NCBI GenBank assembly: GCA_944392755.1
Contig: CALXXT010000064.1
Span: 1-40,838 of the forward strand
DNA length: 40,838 nt
Source of the DNA: an uncultured Sutterella sp.
GTDB lineage: Bacteria > Pseudomonadota > Gammaproteobacteria > Burkholderiales > Burkholderiaceae_F
Direction: 5' to 3'
The position numbers and the translations under genes were made by a program. Of this stretch, positions 23,931 through 32,650 are shown piece after piece (position 1 is the first letter of the stretch; each line of letters begins with the position of its first letter). The notes beneath the pieces are model-generated. The model was not told where the DNA came from and did not search any database. It saw only the letters and a program-made list of their open reading frames with translations.

Positions 23931-25442
23931 ATGACGGAACTCATTCATCATCTCGCGATCGGCTTCGAGGCCGCCATTTCGCTCTCGAACCTGCTCTACT
24001 GCTTCATCGGCGTCACGCTCGGGACGCTCGTCGGCGTGCTCCCCGGGATGGGACCCGTCGCCACGGTGGCGATGCTCCTGCCCATCACCTACGCGCTCGA
24101 TCCGTCGACGGCGCTCATCATGCTCGCCGGCATCTACTACGGCGCGCAGTACGGCGGCTCGACGACGGCGATCCTCGTCAACATCCCGGGCGAAGCGAGC
24201 GCGGTCGTCACCTGTCTCGACGGGCACGCGCTCGCCGGACGGGGCCGCGCGGGCGCGGCGCTCGGCGTCGCCGCGCTCGGGAGCTTCATCGCGGGCTGCT
24301 TCGCCACGATGCTCATCGCGGCCTTCGCCGCGCCGCTCACCCAGGTCGCCTTCCATTTCGGCCCGCGCGAATACTTCAGCCTCATGGTGCTCGGCCTCAT
24401 CGGGGCCATCGTTCTCGCGACGGGCTCGGTCCTCAAGGCGGTCGGCATGATCTTCATCGGCATTCTTCTCGGCACGATCGGCATGGACGTCAACTCCGGC
24501 GCGCTCCGGTACGTCTTCGGCGTCGACGAGCTCATGGACGGCGTCGACTTCGTCGCGCTCTCGATGGGGCTCTACGGCTTTGCGGAAATCATCCGCAACC
24601 TCGAGGACGACGGCCTCACGGAACGAAAGGCCGTTTCCGTCGGCAGCATGCTTCCCACGAAGGAGGAGCTCAAGGAGAGCGCGGGACCGATCGCCCGCGG
24701 CACGGTGATCGGCTCGCTGCTCGGCGTGCTTCCCGCAGGAGGAGCCCTCCTTCCGGCCTTCCCCTCCTACACGCTTGAAAAGAAGATTGCCGGCGACAAG
24801 GCCGATCCCCCCTTCGGGAAGGGCAACATCCGCGGCGTGGCGGGTCCCGAATCCGCCAAAAACGGCGGCGCGCAGACAAGCTTCATCCCGATGCTCACGC
24901 TCGGCATCCCTTCGAACGCCGTGATGGCGCTCATGATCGGAGCGCTCATGCTGCACGACATTGCCCCCGGCCCGCAGGTGATGACTTCGAATCCGTCGCT
25001 CTTCTGGGGACTCATCGTCTCGATGTGGATCGGGAACCTCTTTCTCGTCATCCTCAACGTGCCCCTGATCGGCATCTGGGTGAAGCTTCTCACGGTGCCC
25101 TACCGGCTCCTCTACCCGGCAATCCTCACCTTCTGCGCGATCGGCGTCTACTCGATCAACCTGAACGTCTTCGACATCTGGATGACGATCGGCTTCGGTA
25201 TTCTCGGCGTCGTCTTCACGAAGCTCGGCTGCGAAGGCGCTCCGCTCATTCTCGGCTTCATCCTCGGACCGATGCTCGAAGAAAACCTCCGACGCGCGCT
25301 TCTTCTCTCGCGCGGCGACTTGATGACCTTTGTGGAAGGCCCGATCTCGGGCACGATCCTCGCCATTTCGCTCGGACTTCTGCTGCTCGTCGTCCTTCCC
25401 TCGGTGAGGGCCAGTCGAGAAAAAGCCTTTCAGGAGGATTAG
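23931..25442 (+). CDS. tctA: tripartite tricarboxylate transporter large membrane subunit
   Basis: TctA is the large channel subunit that drives cation-coupled uptake of the ligand delivered by TctC. The 503-residue length is typical, with about 11-12 hydrophobic helices. The first family signature GVLPGMGPVA lies near residue 37, followed by YYGAQYGGSTTAILVNIPGE near 67-86. A second conserved region, GVLPAGGALLPAF with SKNGGAQTSFIPMLTLGIP-like sequence after it, lies in the second half. AAGGAG sits upstream of ATG 23931 at good spacing. A strong terminator follows the stop, closing the tctCBA operon. Confidence 0.95.
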   Translation: MTELIHHLAIGFEAAISLSNLLYCFIGVTLGTLVGVLPGMGPVATVAMLLPITYALDPSTALIMLAGIYYGAQYGGSTTAILVNIPGEASAVVTCLDGHALAGRGRAGAALGVAALGSFIAGCFATMLIAAFAAPLTQVAFHFGPREYFSLMVLGLIGAIVLATGSVLKAVGMIFIGILLGTIGMDVNSGALRYVFGVDELMDGVDFVALSMGLYGFAEIIRNLEDDGLTERKAVSVGSMLPTKEELKESAGPIARGTVIGSLLGVLPAGGALLPAFPSYTLEKKIAGDKADPPFGKGNIRGVAGPESAKNGGAQTSFIPMLTLGIPSNAVMALMIGALMLHDIAPGPQVMTSNPSLFWGLIVSMWIGNLFLVILNVPLIGIWVKLLTVPYRLLYPAILTFCAIGVYSINLNVFDIWMTIGFGILGVVFTKLGCEGAPLILGFILGPMLEENLRRALLLSRGDLMTFVEGPISGTILAISLGLLLLVVLPSVRASREKAFQED

Positions 25443-25449
25443 CGACTCC

Positions 25450-25479
25450 AAGGCGCGGCGCTCGGTCCGCGCCTTTTTT
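25450..25479 (+). terminator. intrinsic terminator of the tctCBA operon
   Basis: The perfect 9-bp stem AAGGCGCGG/CCGCGCCTT (25450-25458 with 25467-25475) and an 8-nt loop are followed by TTTTTT (25474-25479). It begins 8 bp after the tctA stop. Confidence 0.95.
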
Positions 25480-25595
25480 GTTTCGAGCCGCTCACAAACT
25501 TGCGGCAGCCCCTTTCGTTCGACGGATCGATAAAATTCCTTTCATTCTCCGCTATTCACAGGCATAAGGAATTTTCAGAAGAGGAGGATCCTGCC

Positions 25596-26078
25596 ATGAA
25601 CGACTATTTTGTCCGCCGCGCTTCGAGCGCCAATGCCGACGTCAACCCCGTCTGGCCGATCGCCGAAGGCAAAAAAGGCTACGCCTACTACTGGGAAAAG
25701 GAGAAGCAAAAGCGCCTCTACGGCCTCGGGCAGCTCTACACCGACGACCGCCTCACGCTGCTCGGCCTCATCATGAGCAACTATTCCGTGCGCTGCAAGC
25801 CCATGACGGCGCGGTCCGCGGACGGGACGAAGGGGCTCGGAGCGAGCGTTCTCGCCGCCTCCCGCTGCGAAGCCGTCGTCTTCGGCGGCGTCGATCTGAA
25901 GGAGGTGTTCCCGCCCGAGCGCTTCCAAATCACGCCCGACCTTCTCGAGCCCGAAGAGCTGCGCCGCATCGGCGAAGCGGCGCAGGCCGAGATCGACGCC
26001 TTCCTCAAGGCGCATCCGAACTACCAGTTCCGCCCCTCGGCTCAGGAGGCCATGGAGGAAATCCTCAGCGGCCGCTGA
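25596..26078 (+). CDS. hypothetical protein, 160 residues
   Basis: I do not recognise this protein. It is soluble, without signal peptide or membrane helix. The first half is aromatic and basic, with GYAYYWEKEKQKRLYGLGQLYTD-like sequence near residues 28-49. The middle has two cysteines (about 67 and 90), and the C-terminal third is a charged helical region (PEELRRIGEAAQAEIDAFLKAH). The start at ATG 25596 is convincing, with GAGGAGG 8 nt upstream. GC content and codon use match the neighbours, so it does not look newly acquired. The last 14 bp overlap the 3' end of the convergent radical SAM gene. A TAAAAT block (25531-25536) may be its -10. It is isolated between the tct terminator and the minus-strand nitrogen cluster, so it is monocistronic. 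Confidence 0.8.
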   Translation: MNDYFVRRASSANADVNPVWPIAEGKKGYAYYWEKEKQKRLYGLGQLYTDDRLTLLGLIMSNYSVRCKPMTARSADGTKGLGASVLAASRCEAVVFGGVDLKEVFPPERFQITPDLLEPEELRRIGEAAQAEIDAFLKAHPNYQFRPSAQEAMEEILSGR

Positions 26079-27114
26079 CCGGAGGATGAGGCGGCGCGGC
26101 CCTGAACACGCGGGCGCGCAGCTGCCCGCAGCCGCCCTCCACTTCCTGCGCGGCCGAATCCCGAAGCGTCGCGACGACGCCCGCGCTCCGGAGCGTCTTC
26201 ACGAGCTCGAGCGCCCGCTCCCGATCGGGTCGGGCGTAGCCCGCTTCCGGGATGGCGTTCACCGGAATGTAGTTCACCATGGCGTAGCGCCCGCGAAGCT
26301 TCTCGGCAAGCGCCCGCGCTTCGTCCGCGCCGTCGTTGACGCCCGCCAAAAGCGTCCACTCGATCTGAAGAGGGTAAGCGCTCGCTTCCGCATAGGAGAG
26401 CGCCGCTTCGAGAACCTCATCGGCCGACATGCGGCATCCGTTCGGGAGAAGGAAGCGGCGCTTCGCGTCGTCGATCGTGTGCAGCGAAAGCGCCAATGCG
26501 GGCTTCAGATCCATGACGGAGAGCCGCGCGAAGAGCCTCGGGTCGCCCACGGTGGAGACGACGAGGTCGCGCCGGCTGAATTCCCCGTATTCCGCGAGGA
26601 AGACGAGCGCCGACTCGACCGCGCGCCAATTGTGGCTCGGCTCGCCCATGCCCATGAAGACGACCTTCTTCGTCTCGGGGCGGAGCTTCCTCGCGAGCGC
26701 CGCCTGCGCCGCGATCTCGACGTCGGAGAGCTGACGGCGCAGACCGCCTCGGCCCGTCATGCAGAATCGACACCCGACGGCGCAGCCGCACTGCGTGGAA
26801 ACGCAGACGCCGCGCCGAGGCAGAAGCACGCTCTCGATCGCCTCGCCGTCGGCGAGAAGTCCCAAAAGCCGCTCGCTCTCGCCGTCCGAACCGGGATGCC
26901 GCGAATGGAGGCGCAGAACCGCATTCCAACGCGCGAGAAGACTCTCCCAGGACATCCGCAGGCGCTTCGGAAACCGCGCGTCCTCCGGGTCGAGCAAAGC
27001 CGCGCGCCCCATGAGCGCGCGGGAGAGCATGCGCGCGTGCAGAGGCTTCGCGCCGAGAGCGGCGAGCGCATCCCGCCACTCGGAGAGCGATTCAAAAGCC
27101 TTCGCCTGCGTCAT
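26065..27114 (-). CDS. RlmN/Cfr-family radical SAM RNA methyltransferase
   Basis: A 349-residue radical SAM protein of the RlmN/Cfr type, which methylate C2 or C8 of adenosine in 23S rRNA (RlmN also tRNA). The cluster motif CAVGCRFC gives Cys111/115/118. MGMGEP (155-160) binds SAM. The two mechanistic cysteines of the family are Cys104 (in VCVSTQ) and Cys329 in the CGQL motif. The region LSLHTIDDAKRRFLLP (209-224) differs from the usual RlmN form LHAPND...LVP, and an extra Cys109 sits in the TQCGC stretch where RlmN normally has Val. It may be the sole RlmN or, more likely to me, a diverged paralogue. It overlaps the end of ntrC by 4 bp (ATGA type), so it is translated with the nitrogen regulators, which is not the usual rlmN location near ndk/hisS. 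Confidence 0.87.
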   Translation of the reverse strand: MTQAKAFESLSEWRDALAALGAKPLHARMLSRALMGRAALLDPEDARFPKRLRMSWESLLARWNAVLRLHSRHPGSDGESERLLGLLADGEAIESVLLPRRGVCVSTQCGCAVGCRFCMTGRGGLRRQLSDVEIAAQAALARKLRPETKKVVFMGMGEPSHNWRAVESALVFLAEYGEFSRRDLVVSTVGDPRLFARLSVMDLKPALALSLHTIDDAKRRFLLPNGCRMSADEVLEAALSYAEASAYPLQIEWTLLAGVNDGADEARALAEKLRGRYAMVNYIPVNAIPEAGYARPDRERALELVKTLRSAGVVATLRDSAAQEVEGGCGQLRARVFRAAPPHPPVSGR

Positions 27115-28622
27115 GACGCACCACCCTCATGAGGCGGAATCGTGCGTCCCGTGATGGCTTCTTCGAGCGCGAGCTCCCGAATCTTGCGGGTGAGCGTATT
27201 GCGTCCGATTCCGAGGCGCTCCGCCGCTTCCACGCGGCGGCCCCCCGTGGCGCGGACGGCGGCGAGGATCACCGCGCGTTCGAACCGGGAGAGAAGATCG
27301 TCCCAAACGCAGCGCTCGCCCGCGTCGAGCTTCGCGCGGACTTCGGCGCGCACGGCGCGCTCCCAATCGGACGCGCCGCCCGAAGGGGCGTCTTCGGCCG
27401 CGGCGGGTTCGCCAGGCGCCGTCGAAGATTTGTCGGCCGGCGTCTGAGCCAGAATTTCCGGAGGCAGATCCTCCGCCGCCACGACGCGCGAGGGCGCCAT
27501 GACGAGGAGCCACCGGCAGAGATTCTCCAGTTCGCGCACATTGCCGGGGAAGCGGTAGCGCTCGATCGCGGCGAGCGCTTCGGCCGAGAGCGTCTTCGGC
27601 TCGAGCCCGAGCTCGCCGGCTTCGGCGGCAAGAAAGTGGGCGGCCAGAGGCGCGATGTCCTCCCGTCGCTCCCGAAGGGGCGGAAGGCGCAGCCGGATCA
27701 CGTTGAGCCGGTGGTAGAGATCCTCGCGGAAGGCGCCGCGCCGCACGAGCGCTTCCAAGTCCTGATTCGTCGCCGCGATGATGCGCGCGTCGGTCTGAAT
27801 CGATTCGCGTCCGCCCACGCGGTAAAAGGAGCCGCTGCTCAGGACCCGCAGCAGCCGCGTCTGCAGCTCCATCGGCATGTCGCCGATTTCGTCCAGAAAG
27901 AGCGTGCCGCCGCGGGCCTCCTCGAACCGGCCGATGCGGCGCGCCACCGCGCCCGTGAAGGCGCCCTTCTCGTGACCGAAAAGTTCGCTCTCGAGCAGCT
28001 CCCGGGGAATCGCCGCCATGTTGAGCGCGATGAAGGGCGCGCGGCTTCGGCGGCTGTGCTTCCAGATGGCGCGGGCGACGACCTCCTTGCCGGCGCCCGA
28101 CTCTCCGGTGAGGAGCACCGTCACGGCGCTCTGCGAAAGACGGCCGATCGCCCGAAAGACGTCCTGCATGGCCGGCGCCTGCCCGATGAGGTCGGGCGCC
28201 GCGGGCAGAGCGGCCGGCGCGGCGGGTTCGGGCTCCTGCGTTTCCGCAAGCGCGCGGGAGATGAGCTCCACCGCCTTCTCCACGTCGAAGGGCTTCGGGA
28301 GATACTCGAAGGCTCCGCCCTGATAGGCCGAAACGGCGCTCTCGAGGTCGGAGTAGGCCGTCATGATGATGACGGGCATGTCGGGCGCGAGCGCCTTCAG
28401 GCGGCTCAAGAGCTCGACCCCGGTCATGTCGGGCATGCGGATGTCGGAAACGACGACGCGGGGGCGGGACGCCTCCAAGGCGTCGAGCACCGCCGCCGCG
28501 TCCGAGAAGACGCGCGCCGAAATGCCGGCGCGCTCGAGCGCGCGTCCGAGCACCCAGCGGATGGCGCGGTCGTCGTCGACGACCCAGACGGAGGATTCCG
28601 AGAGCGGACGGTCGTTCGTCAT
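27111..28622 (-). CDS. ntrC: nitrogen regulation response regulator NtrC (sigma-54 activator)
   Basis: NtrC activates sigma-54 promoters under nitrogen limitation after phosphorylation by NtrB. The 503-residue product has a receiver domain (11-125) with Asp60 as phosphoacceptor and Lys110. The AAA+ domain (about 145-385) has GESGAGKE (173-180), the sigma-54 contact loop GAFTGA (220-225) and LFLDEIGD (241-248). A Fis-type helix-turn-helix at the end ([23 protein letters not shown]) binds DNA. The stretch [18 protein letters not shown] is close to enteric NtrC and supports NtrC over other family members. The start overlaps the ntrB stop by 4 bp and the end overlaps the radical SAM gene by 4 bp, so these genes form one translationally coupled unit. 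Confidence 0.96.
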   Translation of the reverse strand: MTNDRPLSESSVWVVDDDRAIRWVLGRALERAGISARVFSDAAAVLDALEASRPRVVVSDIRMPDMTGVELLSRLKALAPDMPVIIMTAYSDLESAVSAYQGGAFEYLPKPFDVEKAVELISRALAETQEPEPAAPAALPAAPDLIGQAPAMQDVFRAIGRLSQSAVTVLLTGESGAGKEVVARAIWKHSRRSRAPFIALNMAAIPRELLESELFGHEKGAFTGAVARRIGRFEEARGGTLFLDEIGDMPMELQTRLLRVLSSGSFYRVGGRESIQTDARIIAATNQDLEALVRRGAFREDLYHRLNVIRLRLPPLRERREDIAPLAAHFLAAEAGELGLEPKTLSAEALAAIERYRFPGNVRELENLCRWLLVMAPSRVVAAEDLPPEILAQTPADKSSTAPGEPAAAEDAPSGGASDWERAVRAEVRAKLDAGERCVWDDLLSRFERAVILAAVRATGGRRVEAAERLGIGRNTLTRKIRELALEEAITGRTIPPHEGGAS

Positions 28623-29713
28623 GAGCGCTCCTTTGAATGATTGGCGTCGATCTTGAGCCGGAAGCGCACCGTGAAGACCGTGCGTCCGGGGCGGCTCTCG
28701 GCCGATACGGTTCCCGCCATCGCCTCGACGAAGTTCTTCACGATCGAGAGCCCGAGGCCGGAGCCTTCGGCGCGGCCCGTGACGAGCGGATAGAAGATGC
28801 GGTCGATCAGCTCGGGCGGAATGCCCGGGCCGTTGTCCTCGACGTCGACGCGCAGCACCCGGCGCTCGCGTCCTTCCCCCATGACGGCGTCATGCTCGAC
28901 CCGGGTGCGCAGGAGAATCCGCGCATCGCTGAGCTCCATGCGGCGCTTGAGGGCCTCGGCGGCGTTTCTCGCGAGATTGAGAAAGATCTGCATCATGCGG
29001 CCGCGGTCGCCCCAGACGGGAGGCGCCGAGACGTCGTAGTCGCGCTCGACCGCAAGCCCCTCGGGAAACTCCATGAGAAGGAGCGCGCGCACGCGCTCGA
29101 GCACCTCGCAGACATCCACCGCCTCGGCGGGGCCGCCCGCGCGGTAGGGCAGCAGAATCCGCTCGACCAATGCCTCCAGCCGGTCGGCCTCTTCGAGAAT
29201 CATGGTCGTGCACTCGCGGTCTTCCGGCCGCACGAGGTCGGCCTCCAGAAGCTGCGCCGCGCCGCGGATCCCGCCCAAAGGATTCTTCACCTCGTGGGCG
29301 AGATTTCGGAGAAGATCGCGCCCGGCGGCCCGTTCTTCGGCGCGAAGCCGTTCGCGCTCCTGAAGAAGCACGTCCTTCAGGGGGAAAATCTCGAGCAGAA
29401 ACCCTTCGGGCTTCTCGGGGGCTCGGCCAAGCTTATGGACGACCGCGCGGACGCGCTCCTGCGCTTCGGGGGCAATCACCAGGTCGGTCGTGAGGGCGAC
29501 GGAGCGGCCCCAGCGAAGGCGCCCTTCGCAGGAAAGCGGCGCCGCCGCCTCGGGCAGAAACTCCGCGGCGCTTCGCCCCGCCAGTCGGCGGCGCGCGCGG
29601 CCGAAGAGAACCTCGGCCGCGGCGTTCGCGTCCAGAATGCGCCCCTCGCCGTCGAGCACCGTCACGGCGGTCGTCAGAAGCTCGAGCGCTTCGGTTGAAG
29701 TCTTCGCGTCCAT
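28619..29713 (-). CDS. glnL: nitrogen regulation sensor kinase NtrB
   Basis: NtrB (GlnL) is the cytoplasmic kinase/phosphatase that, with PII protein, sets NtrC phosphorylation. The 364-residue protein has an N-terminal PAS domain (about 8-110), no membrane helix, and the autophosphorylation histidine His140 in NLAHEVKNPLGGIRGAAQLL. The ATPase domain shows LNLARNAAEAL (N box), DNGPGIP, and GSGLGLSI. It is the expected partner of the adjacent ntrC, whose start lies in its last codons (ATGA-type overlap). glnA is upstream in the same direction with a hairpin between them, as in the enteric glnA-glnL-glnG operon. Confidence 0.96.
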   Translation of the reverse strand: MDAKTSTEALELLTTAVTVLDGEGRILDANAAAEVLFGRARRRLAGRSAAEFLPEAAAPLSCEGRLRWGRSVALTTDLVIAPEAQERVRAVVHKLGRAPEKPEGFLLEIFPLKDVLLQERERLRAEERAAGRDLLRNLAHEVKNPLGGIRGAAQLLEADLVRPEDRECTTMILEEADRLEALVERILLPYRAGGPAEAVDVCEVLERVRALLLMEFPEGLAVERDYDVSAPPVWGDRGRMMQIFLNLARNAAEALKRRMELSDARILLRTRVEHDAVMGEGRERRVLRVDVEDNGPGIPPELIDRIFYPLVTGRAEGSGLGLSIVKNFVEAMAGTVSAESRPGRTVFTVRFRLKIDANHSKERS

Positions 29714-29744
29714 AGAGAACCCATCCGGGCCTGCGCCTCAGGCC

Positions 29745-29778
29745 AAAAGGCCCGAGCCCTTCTTCGGGGACCCGGGCC
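29745..29778 (-). terminator. hairpin between glnA and ntrB (partial terminator)
   Basis: On the minus strand GGCCCG (29778-29773) pairs with CGGGCC (29754-29749), with further pairs inside, followed by only TTTT (29748-29745). The short U-tract suggests partial termination, which would lower ntrBC relative to glnA while allowing readthrough. Confidence 0.6.
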
Positions 29779-29803
29779 CGTCGGTCGAGACGCGCGGCTC
29801 GGC

Positions 29804-31216
29804 TTAGTGCGAGAAGTAGAGGTCGTAGTCGAGCGCCGTCACGGCCATGGCCGCGCGCAGCACGTCCTTGCGCTTCTCGGCAACGTAGGCTTCAAGCAGA
29901 TCGTTCGTGAAGACGCCGCCGCGCAGGAGGAACTCGTGGTCGGCTTCGAGCGCGTCGAGCGCCGCGCCGAGCGAGGGAGCCACGGTCGGGATCTTGGCGT
30001 TTTCCTCGGGCGGCAGATCGTAGAGGTTCTTGTCGGCCGCCTCGCCCGGATCGATCTGATTTTCGATGCCGTCGAGCCCCGCCATGAGCATGGCCGCAAA
30101 GCCGAGATAGGGATTGCAGAGCGGATCGGGGAAGCGCACCTCGATGCGGCGCGCCTTCGGATTCGTCACGAAGGGAATGCGGATCGAAGCCGAACGGTTG
30201 CGGGCCGAATAGGCGAGCTTCACGGGCGCTTCGAAGCCGGGCACGAGGCGCTTGTAGGAGTTGATCCCCGGATTCGTGATGGCGTTCAGAGCCCGGGCGT
30301 GCTTGATGATGCCGCCGATGTAGTGAAGCGCCAGGTCGGAAAGGCCCGCGTAGGCGTTCCCCGCAAAGAGGTTCTGGCCGTCCTTCCAGATCGACTGGTG
30401 GACGTGCATGCCGCTGCCGTTGTCACCTTCGATCGGCTTCGGCATGAAGGTCGCGGTCTTGCCGTAGGCGGCCGCGACGTTCCAGACCGTGTACTTCACG
30501 ATCTGCGTCCAGTCGGCGCGCTCGACGAGCGTGCTGAAGCGCGTGCCGATTTCGCACTGTCCGGCGCAGCCCACTTCATGGTGATGGATTTCAACGGGAA
30601 CGCCCTGCTGCTCGATCAAGGCGCACATTTCCGCGCGGATGTCGGCGAACGAATCCACGGGCGAAACCGGGAAGTAGCCGCCCTTCATGCGGTTGCGGTG
30701 GCCGAGATTTCCGCCTTCGAGCTCGAGGCCCGAAGACCAGGGCGCCTCTTCGGAGTGCACCTTGTAGAAGCTCGCGCCCGGACGATGATCCCATTCGACC
30801 GCGTCGAAGATGAAGAATTCGGGTTCCGGGCCGAAGTAGGCCGCGTCGCCGATTCCCGTCGACTTCAGGTACGTTTCCGCACGACGCGCAATCGAACGCG
30901 GATCGCGCTCGTAGCCCTTGCCCGTCGTGGGCTCAAGCACGTCGCAGGTGAGGATGAGGGTGTTCGATTCGCGGAAGGGATCCATGCGCGCCGAATTCGG
31001 ATCGGGCTGCAGGAGCATGTCGGACGCTTCGATGCCGCGCCAGCCGACGAACGAAGAGCCGTCGAAGGGCTGCCCCAGCTCGAAGGTGTCTTCCGACAAT
31101 TCCTTCGCCGGAATCGTCAAATGCATTTCCTTGCCGATCAGATCCGTGAAGCGGAGGTCGACCCACTTCGCGTCGTTGTCCTTGACCATCTGCAGCACGT
31201 CCGCAGCGCTCGTCAT
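29804..31216 (-). CDS. glnA: glutamine synthetase, type I beta
   Basis: Glutamine synthetase makes glutamine from glutamate, ammonia and ATP; the enzyme is a cytoplasmic dodecamer. The 470-residue product matches type I-beta enzymes (E. coli 469). The adenylylation site is Tyr399 in [10 protein letters not shown], which means control by GlnE is expected. Catalytic motifs include the FDGSS segment near residue 52, EPEFF near 130, the [10 protein letters not shown] loop near 265 and the NRSASIRIP segment near 340. ATG 31216 has AAAGGAG at ideal spacing. A sigma-54 promoter and an NtrC operator lie upstream, and ntrBC lie downstream. Confidence 0.98.
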   Translation of the reverse strand: MTSAADVLQMVKDNDAKWVDLRFTDLIGKEMHLTIPAKELSEDTFELGQPFDGSSFVGWRGIEASDMLLQPDPNSARMDPFRESNTLILTCDVLEPTTGKGYERDPRSIARRAETYLKSTGIGDAAYFGPEPEFFIFDAVEWDHRPGASFYKVHSEEAPWSSGLELEGGNLGHRNRMKGGYFPVSPVDSFADIRAEMCALIEQQGVPVEIHHHEVGCAGQCEIGTRFSTLVERADWTQIVKYTVWNVAAAYGKTATFMPKPIEGDNGSGMHVHQSIWKDGQNLFAGNAYAGLSDLALHYIGGIIKHARALNAITNPGINSYKRLVPGFEAPVKLAYSARNRSASIRIPFVTNPKARRIEVRFPDPLCNPYLGFAAMLMAGLDGIENQIDPGEAADKNLYDLPPEENAKIPTVAPSLGAALDALEADHEFLLRGGVFTNDLLEAYVAEKRKDVLRAAMAVTALDYDLYFSH

Positions 31217-31233
31217 GATGTACTCCTTTAAGG

Positions 31234-31257
31234 GGAGCGGCGTTCCTGCGCCGCTCC
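31234..31257 (-). promoter_or_regulatory. stable hairpin in the glnA leader next to the ribosome binding site
   Basis: The perfect 9-bp arms GGAGCGGCG and CGCCGCTCC enclose a 6-nt loop in the untranslated leader. The stem ends 4 nt before the AAAGGAG ribosome binding site and 17 nt before the start codon. No T-run follows, so it is not a terminator. It may shield the mRNA 5' part or influence translation. Confidence 0.55.
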
Positions 31258-31327
31258 TCGTTGCATGCGTTCCAGAATTCCTTCGATCTCCCCGCCCCGC
31301 GAGGAGAAGAGGCTTGATGAAGCTCTA

Positions 31328-31343
31328 AGCAATTGCCGTGCCA
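31328..31343 (-). promoter_or_regulatory. sigma-54 promoter of glnA
   Basis: On the minus strand the sequence is TGGCACGGCAATTGCT. It matches the sigma-54 consensus TGGCACG-N4-TTGCW at every position, with GG at 31342-31341, ten bases, then GC at 31330-31329. Transcription should start near 31317, giving a leader of about 100 nt before ATG 31216. A sigma-70-like -10 CATAAT also lies upstream (31420-31415) without a good -35, partly resembling the dual glnA promoters of enterics. Confidence 0.95.
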
Positions 31344-31438
31344 ATCACGCCCGCCGCGCCCAGCCCCGCTCCGACCGAGGAGCCAATGCGGCGCCGCGAA
31401 GGAATGCCGCCGTCATTATGCTTGAGCGGCGGGCAGGA

Positions 31439-31455
31439 CGCACCTTTTTTGTGCA
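31439..31455 (-). promoter_or_regulatory. NtrC operator upstream of glnA
   Basis: On the minus strand TGCACAAAAAAGGTGCG matches the NtrC dyad TGCACC-N5-GGTGCA at 10 of 12 specified positions. It lies about 97-113 bp upstream of the -24 element, around -122 to -138 from the predicted start, close to the spacing of enhancer sites at enteric glnA. It begins 8 bp past the hemW stop. Confidence 0.85.
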
Positions 31456-31462
31456 TGAAACT

Positions 31463-32650
31463 TCAGAGAAACGCTTCCTGCAGATCCGAGAGGAACCGCA
31501 GTCCCCGAGGCGTCGCGGCAAGCCGCCCGGGATCGTCCGCCATGAGCCCCTCGGCGCGAAGCCGGCCGAGGACGGGCTCTACCGCGTCGAGCCCGAGCCC
31601 CGTGCGGTCCCGGAAGCTCCCGCTCGGAACGCCGTCGACGAGCCGAAGCGCGTTCAGCATGAATTCGAACGGAAGGTCCTCGAGGGGTATCCGTCGGCGC
31701 ACCGCCCCGGTGCCGCCCGCGTCGACGCGCGCCGCCCAGCGCGAAGGGACCCGCTCGCCGGCCTCCCGCCAGACGCCTTCGGAGTTCGTCCACTTCGCGT
31801 GCGCGCCCGCGCCGACTCCGAGATAGTCTCCGAAGGTCCAGTAGTTGAGGTTGTGCCGGCAGCGCCGTCCGGGCTTCGCGTAGCCCGACACCTCGTAGCG
31901 CTCGAAGCCCGCGCGCGCGAGGCGCGACTCCACCATGTCGCCCATCTCGGCCGCGGCGTCCTCGTCGGGAAGCGCCTCGGGCGGGCGCTTCCCGAAGGCG
32001 GTCCCGGGCTCGAGCGTGAGCTGATAGAAGGAGAGGTGCGAAGCGCCCGAATCGAGCGCTTCGGCGACTTCGCCCTCGAGCTCCTCGAGCGTCTGTCCGG
32101 GGAGCGCGAACATGAAGTCGAGGTTGAAGTTCTCAAAGGCCGAGCGCGCGGCGCGGATCGCGGCGCGCGCCCCGTCGGCGTCGTGGATGCGGCCGATCCG
32201 CTTCAGAATCGGCGTCGAAAGACTCTGCACGCCGAGAGAGAGGCGGTTGACGCCGGCCGCCCGAAAGCCCGCAAAGCGCGCGGCGTCGGCCGTGCCCGGA
32301 TTCGCCTCCATCGTCACCTCGCAGTCGCCGGCCACCCGGATTCTGGCCGCGGCGCCTTCGAGCAGGCGCCCAACCGCTTCGGGCGTCATCAGGCTCGGCG
32401 TGCCGCCGCCGATGAAGATCGTCCGAAGCGTGCGGCCGCGGACGCCCGCGGCCTCGATCTGCCGGTCGAGCGCGGCGAGAAGCCGGTCGACGTAGGCCTC
32501 TTCATCGAGCAGCTTCGGCGCGCGCCTCGAGTTGAAGTCGCAGTAGGGGCACTTTCTCACGCACCAGGGCCAGTGGACGTAGAGCGAAAGCGGAATCGCC
32601 TCGGGATGCGGAGGATGCGCAAAGCGCCTGCCGTGCGTCAATCGCCCCAC
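31463..32650 (-). CDS. hemW: radical SAM heme chaperone HemW
   Basis: HemW, formerly called an oxygen-independent coproporphyrinogen oxidase homologue, is a heme chaperone that delivers heme to membrane enzymes. The 395-residue product has the CVRKCPYC cluster motif (Cys30/34/37), GGGTPSLM near residue 75, and the C-terminal HemW-specific domain. The HemN tail is absent, supporting HemW. The GTG at 32650 is the longest start; a TTG at 32641 overlapping the rdgB stop as TTGA is an equally reasonable choice and would shorten the protein by 3 residues. It is the last gene of rph-rdgB-hemW. No terminator is obvious before the NtrC operator of glnA. Confidence 0.93.
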   Translation of the reverse strand: MGRLTHGRRFAHPPHPEAIPLSLYVHWPWCVRKCPYCDFNSRRAPKLLDEEAYVDRLLAALDRQIEAAGVRGRTLRTIFIGGGTPSLMTPEAVGRLLEGAAARIRVAGDCEVTMEANPGTADAARFAGFRAAGVNRLSLGVQSLSTPILKRIGRIHDADGARAAIRAARSAFENFNLDFMFALPGQTLEELEGEVAEALDSGASHLSFYQLTLEPGTAFGKRPPEALPDEDAAAEMGDMVESRLARAGFERYEVSGYAKPGRRCRHNLNYWTFGDYLGVGAGAHAKWTNSEGVWREAGERVPSRWAARVDAGGTGAVRRRIPLEDLPFEFMLNALRLVDGVPSGSFRDRTGLGLDAVEPVLGRLRAEGLMADDPGRLAATPRGLRFLSDLQEAFL

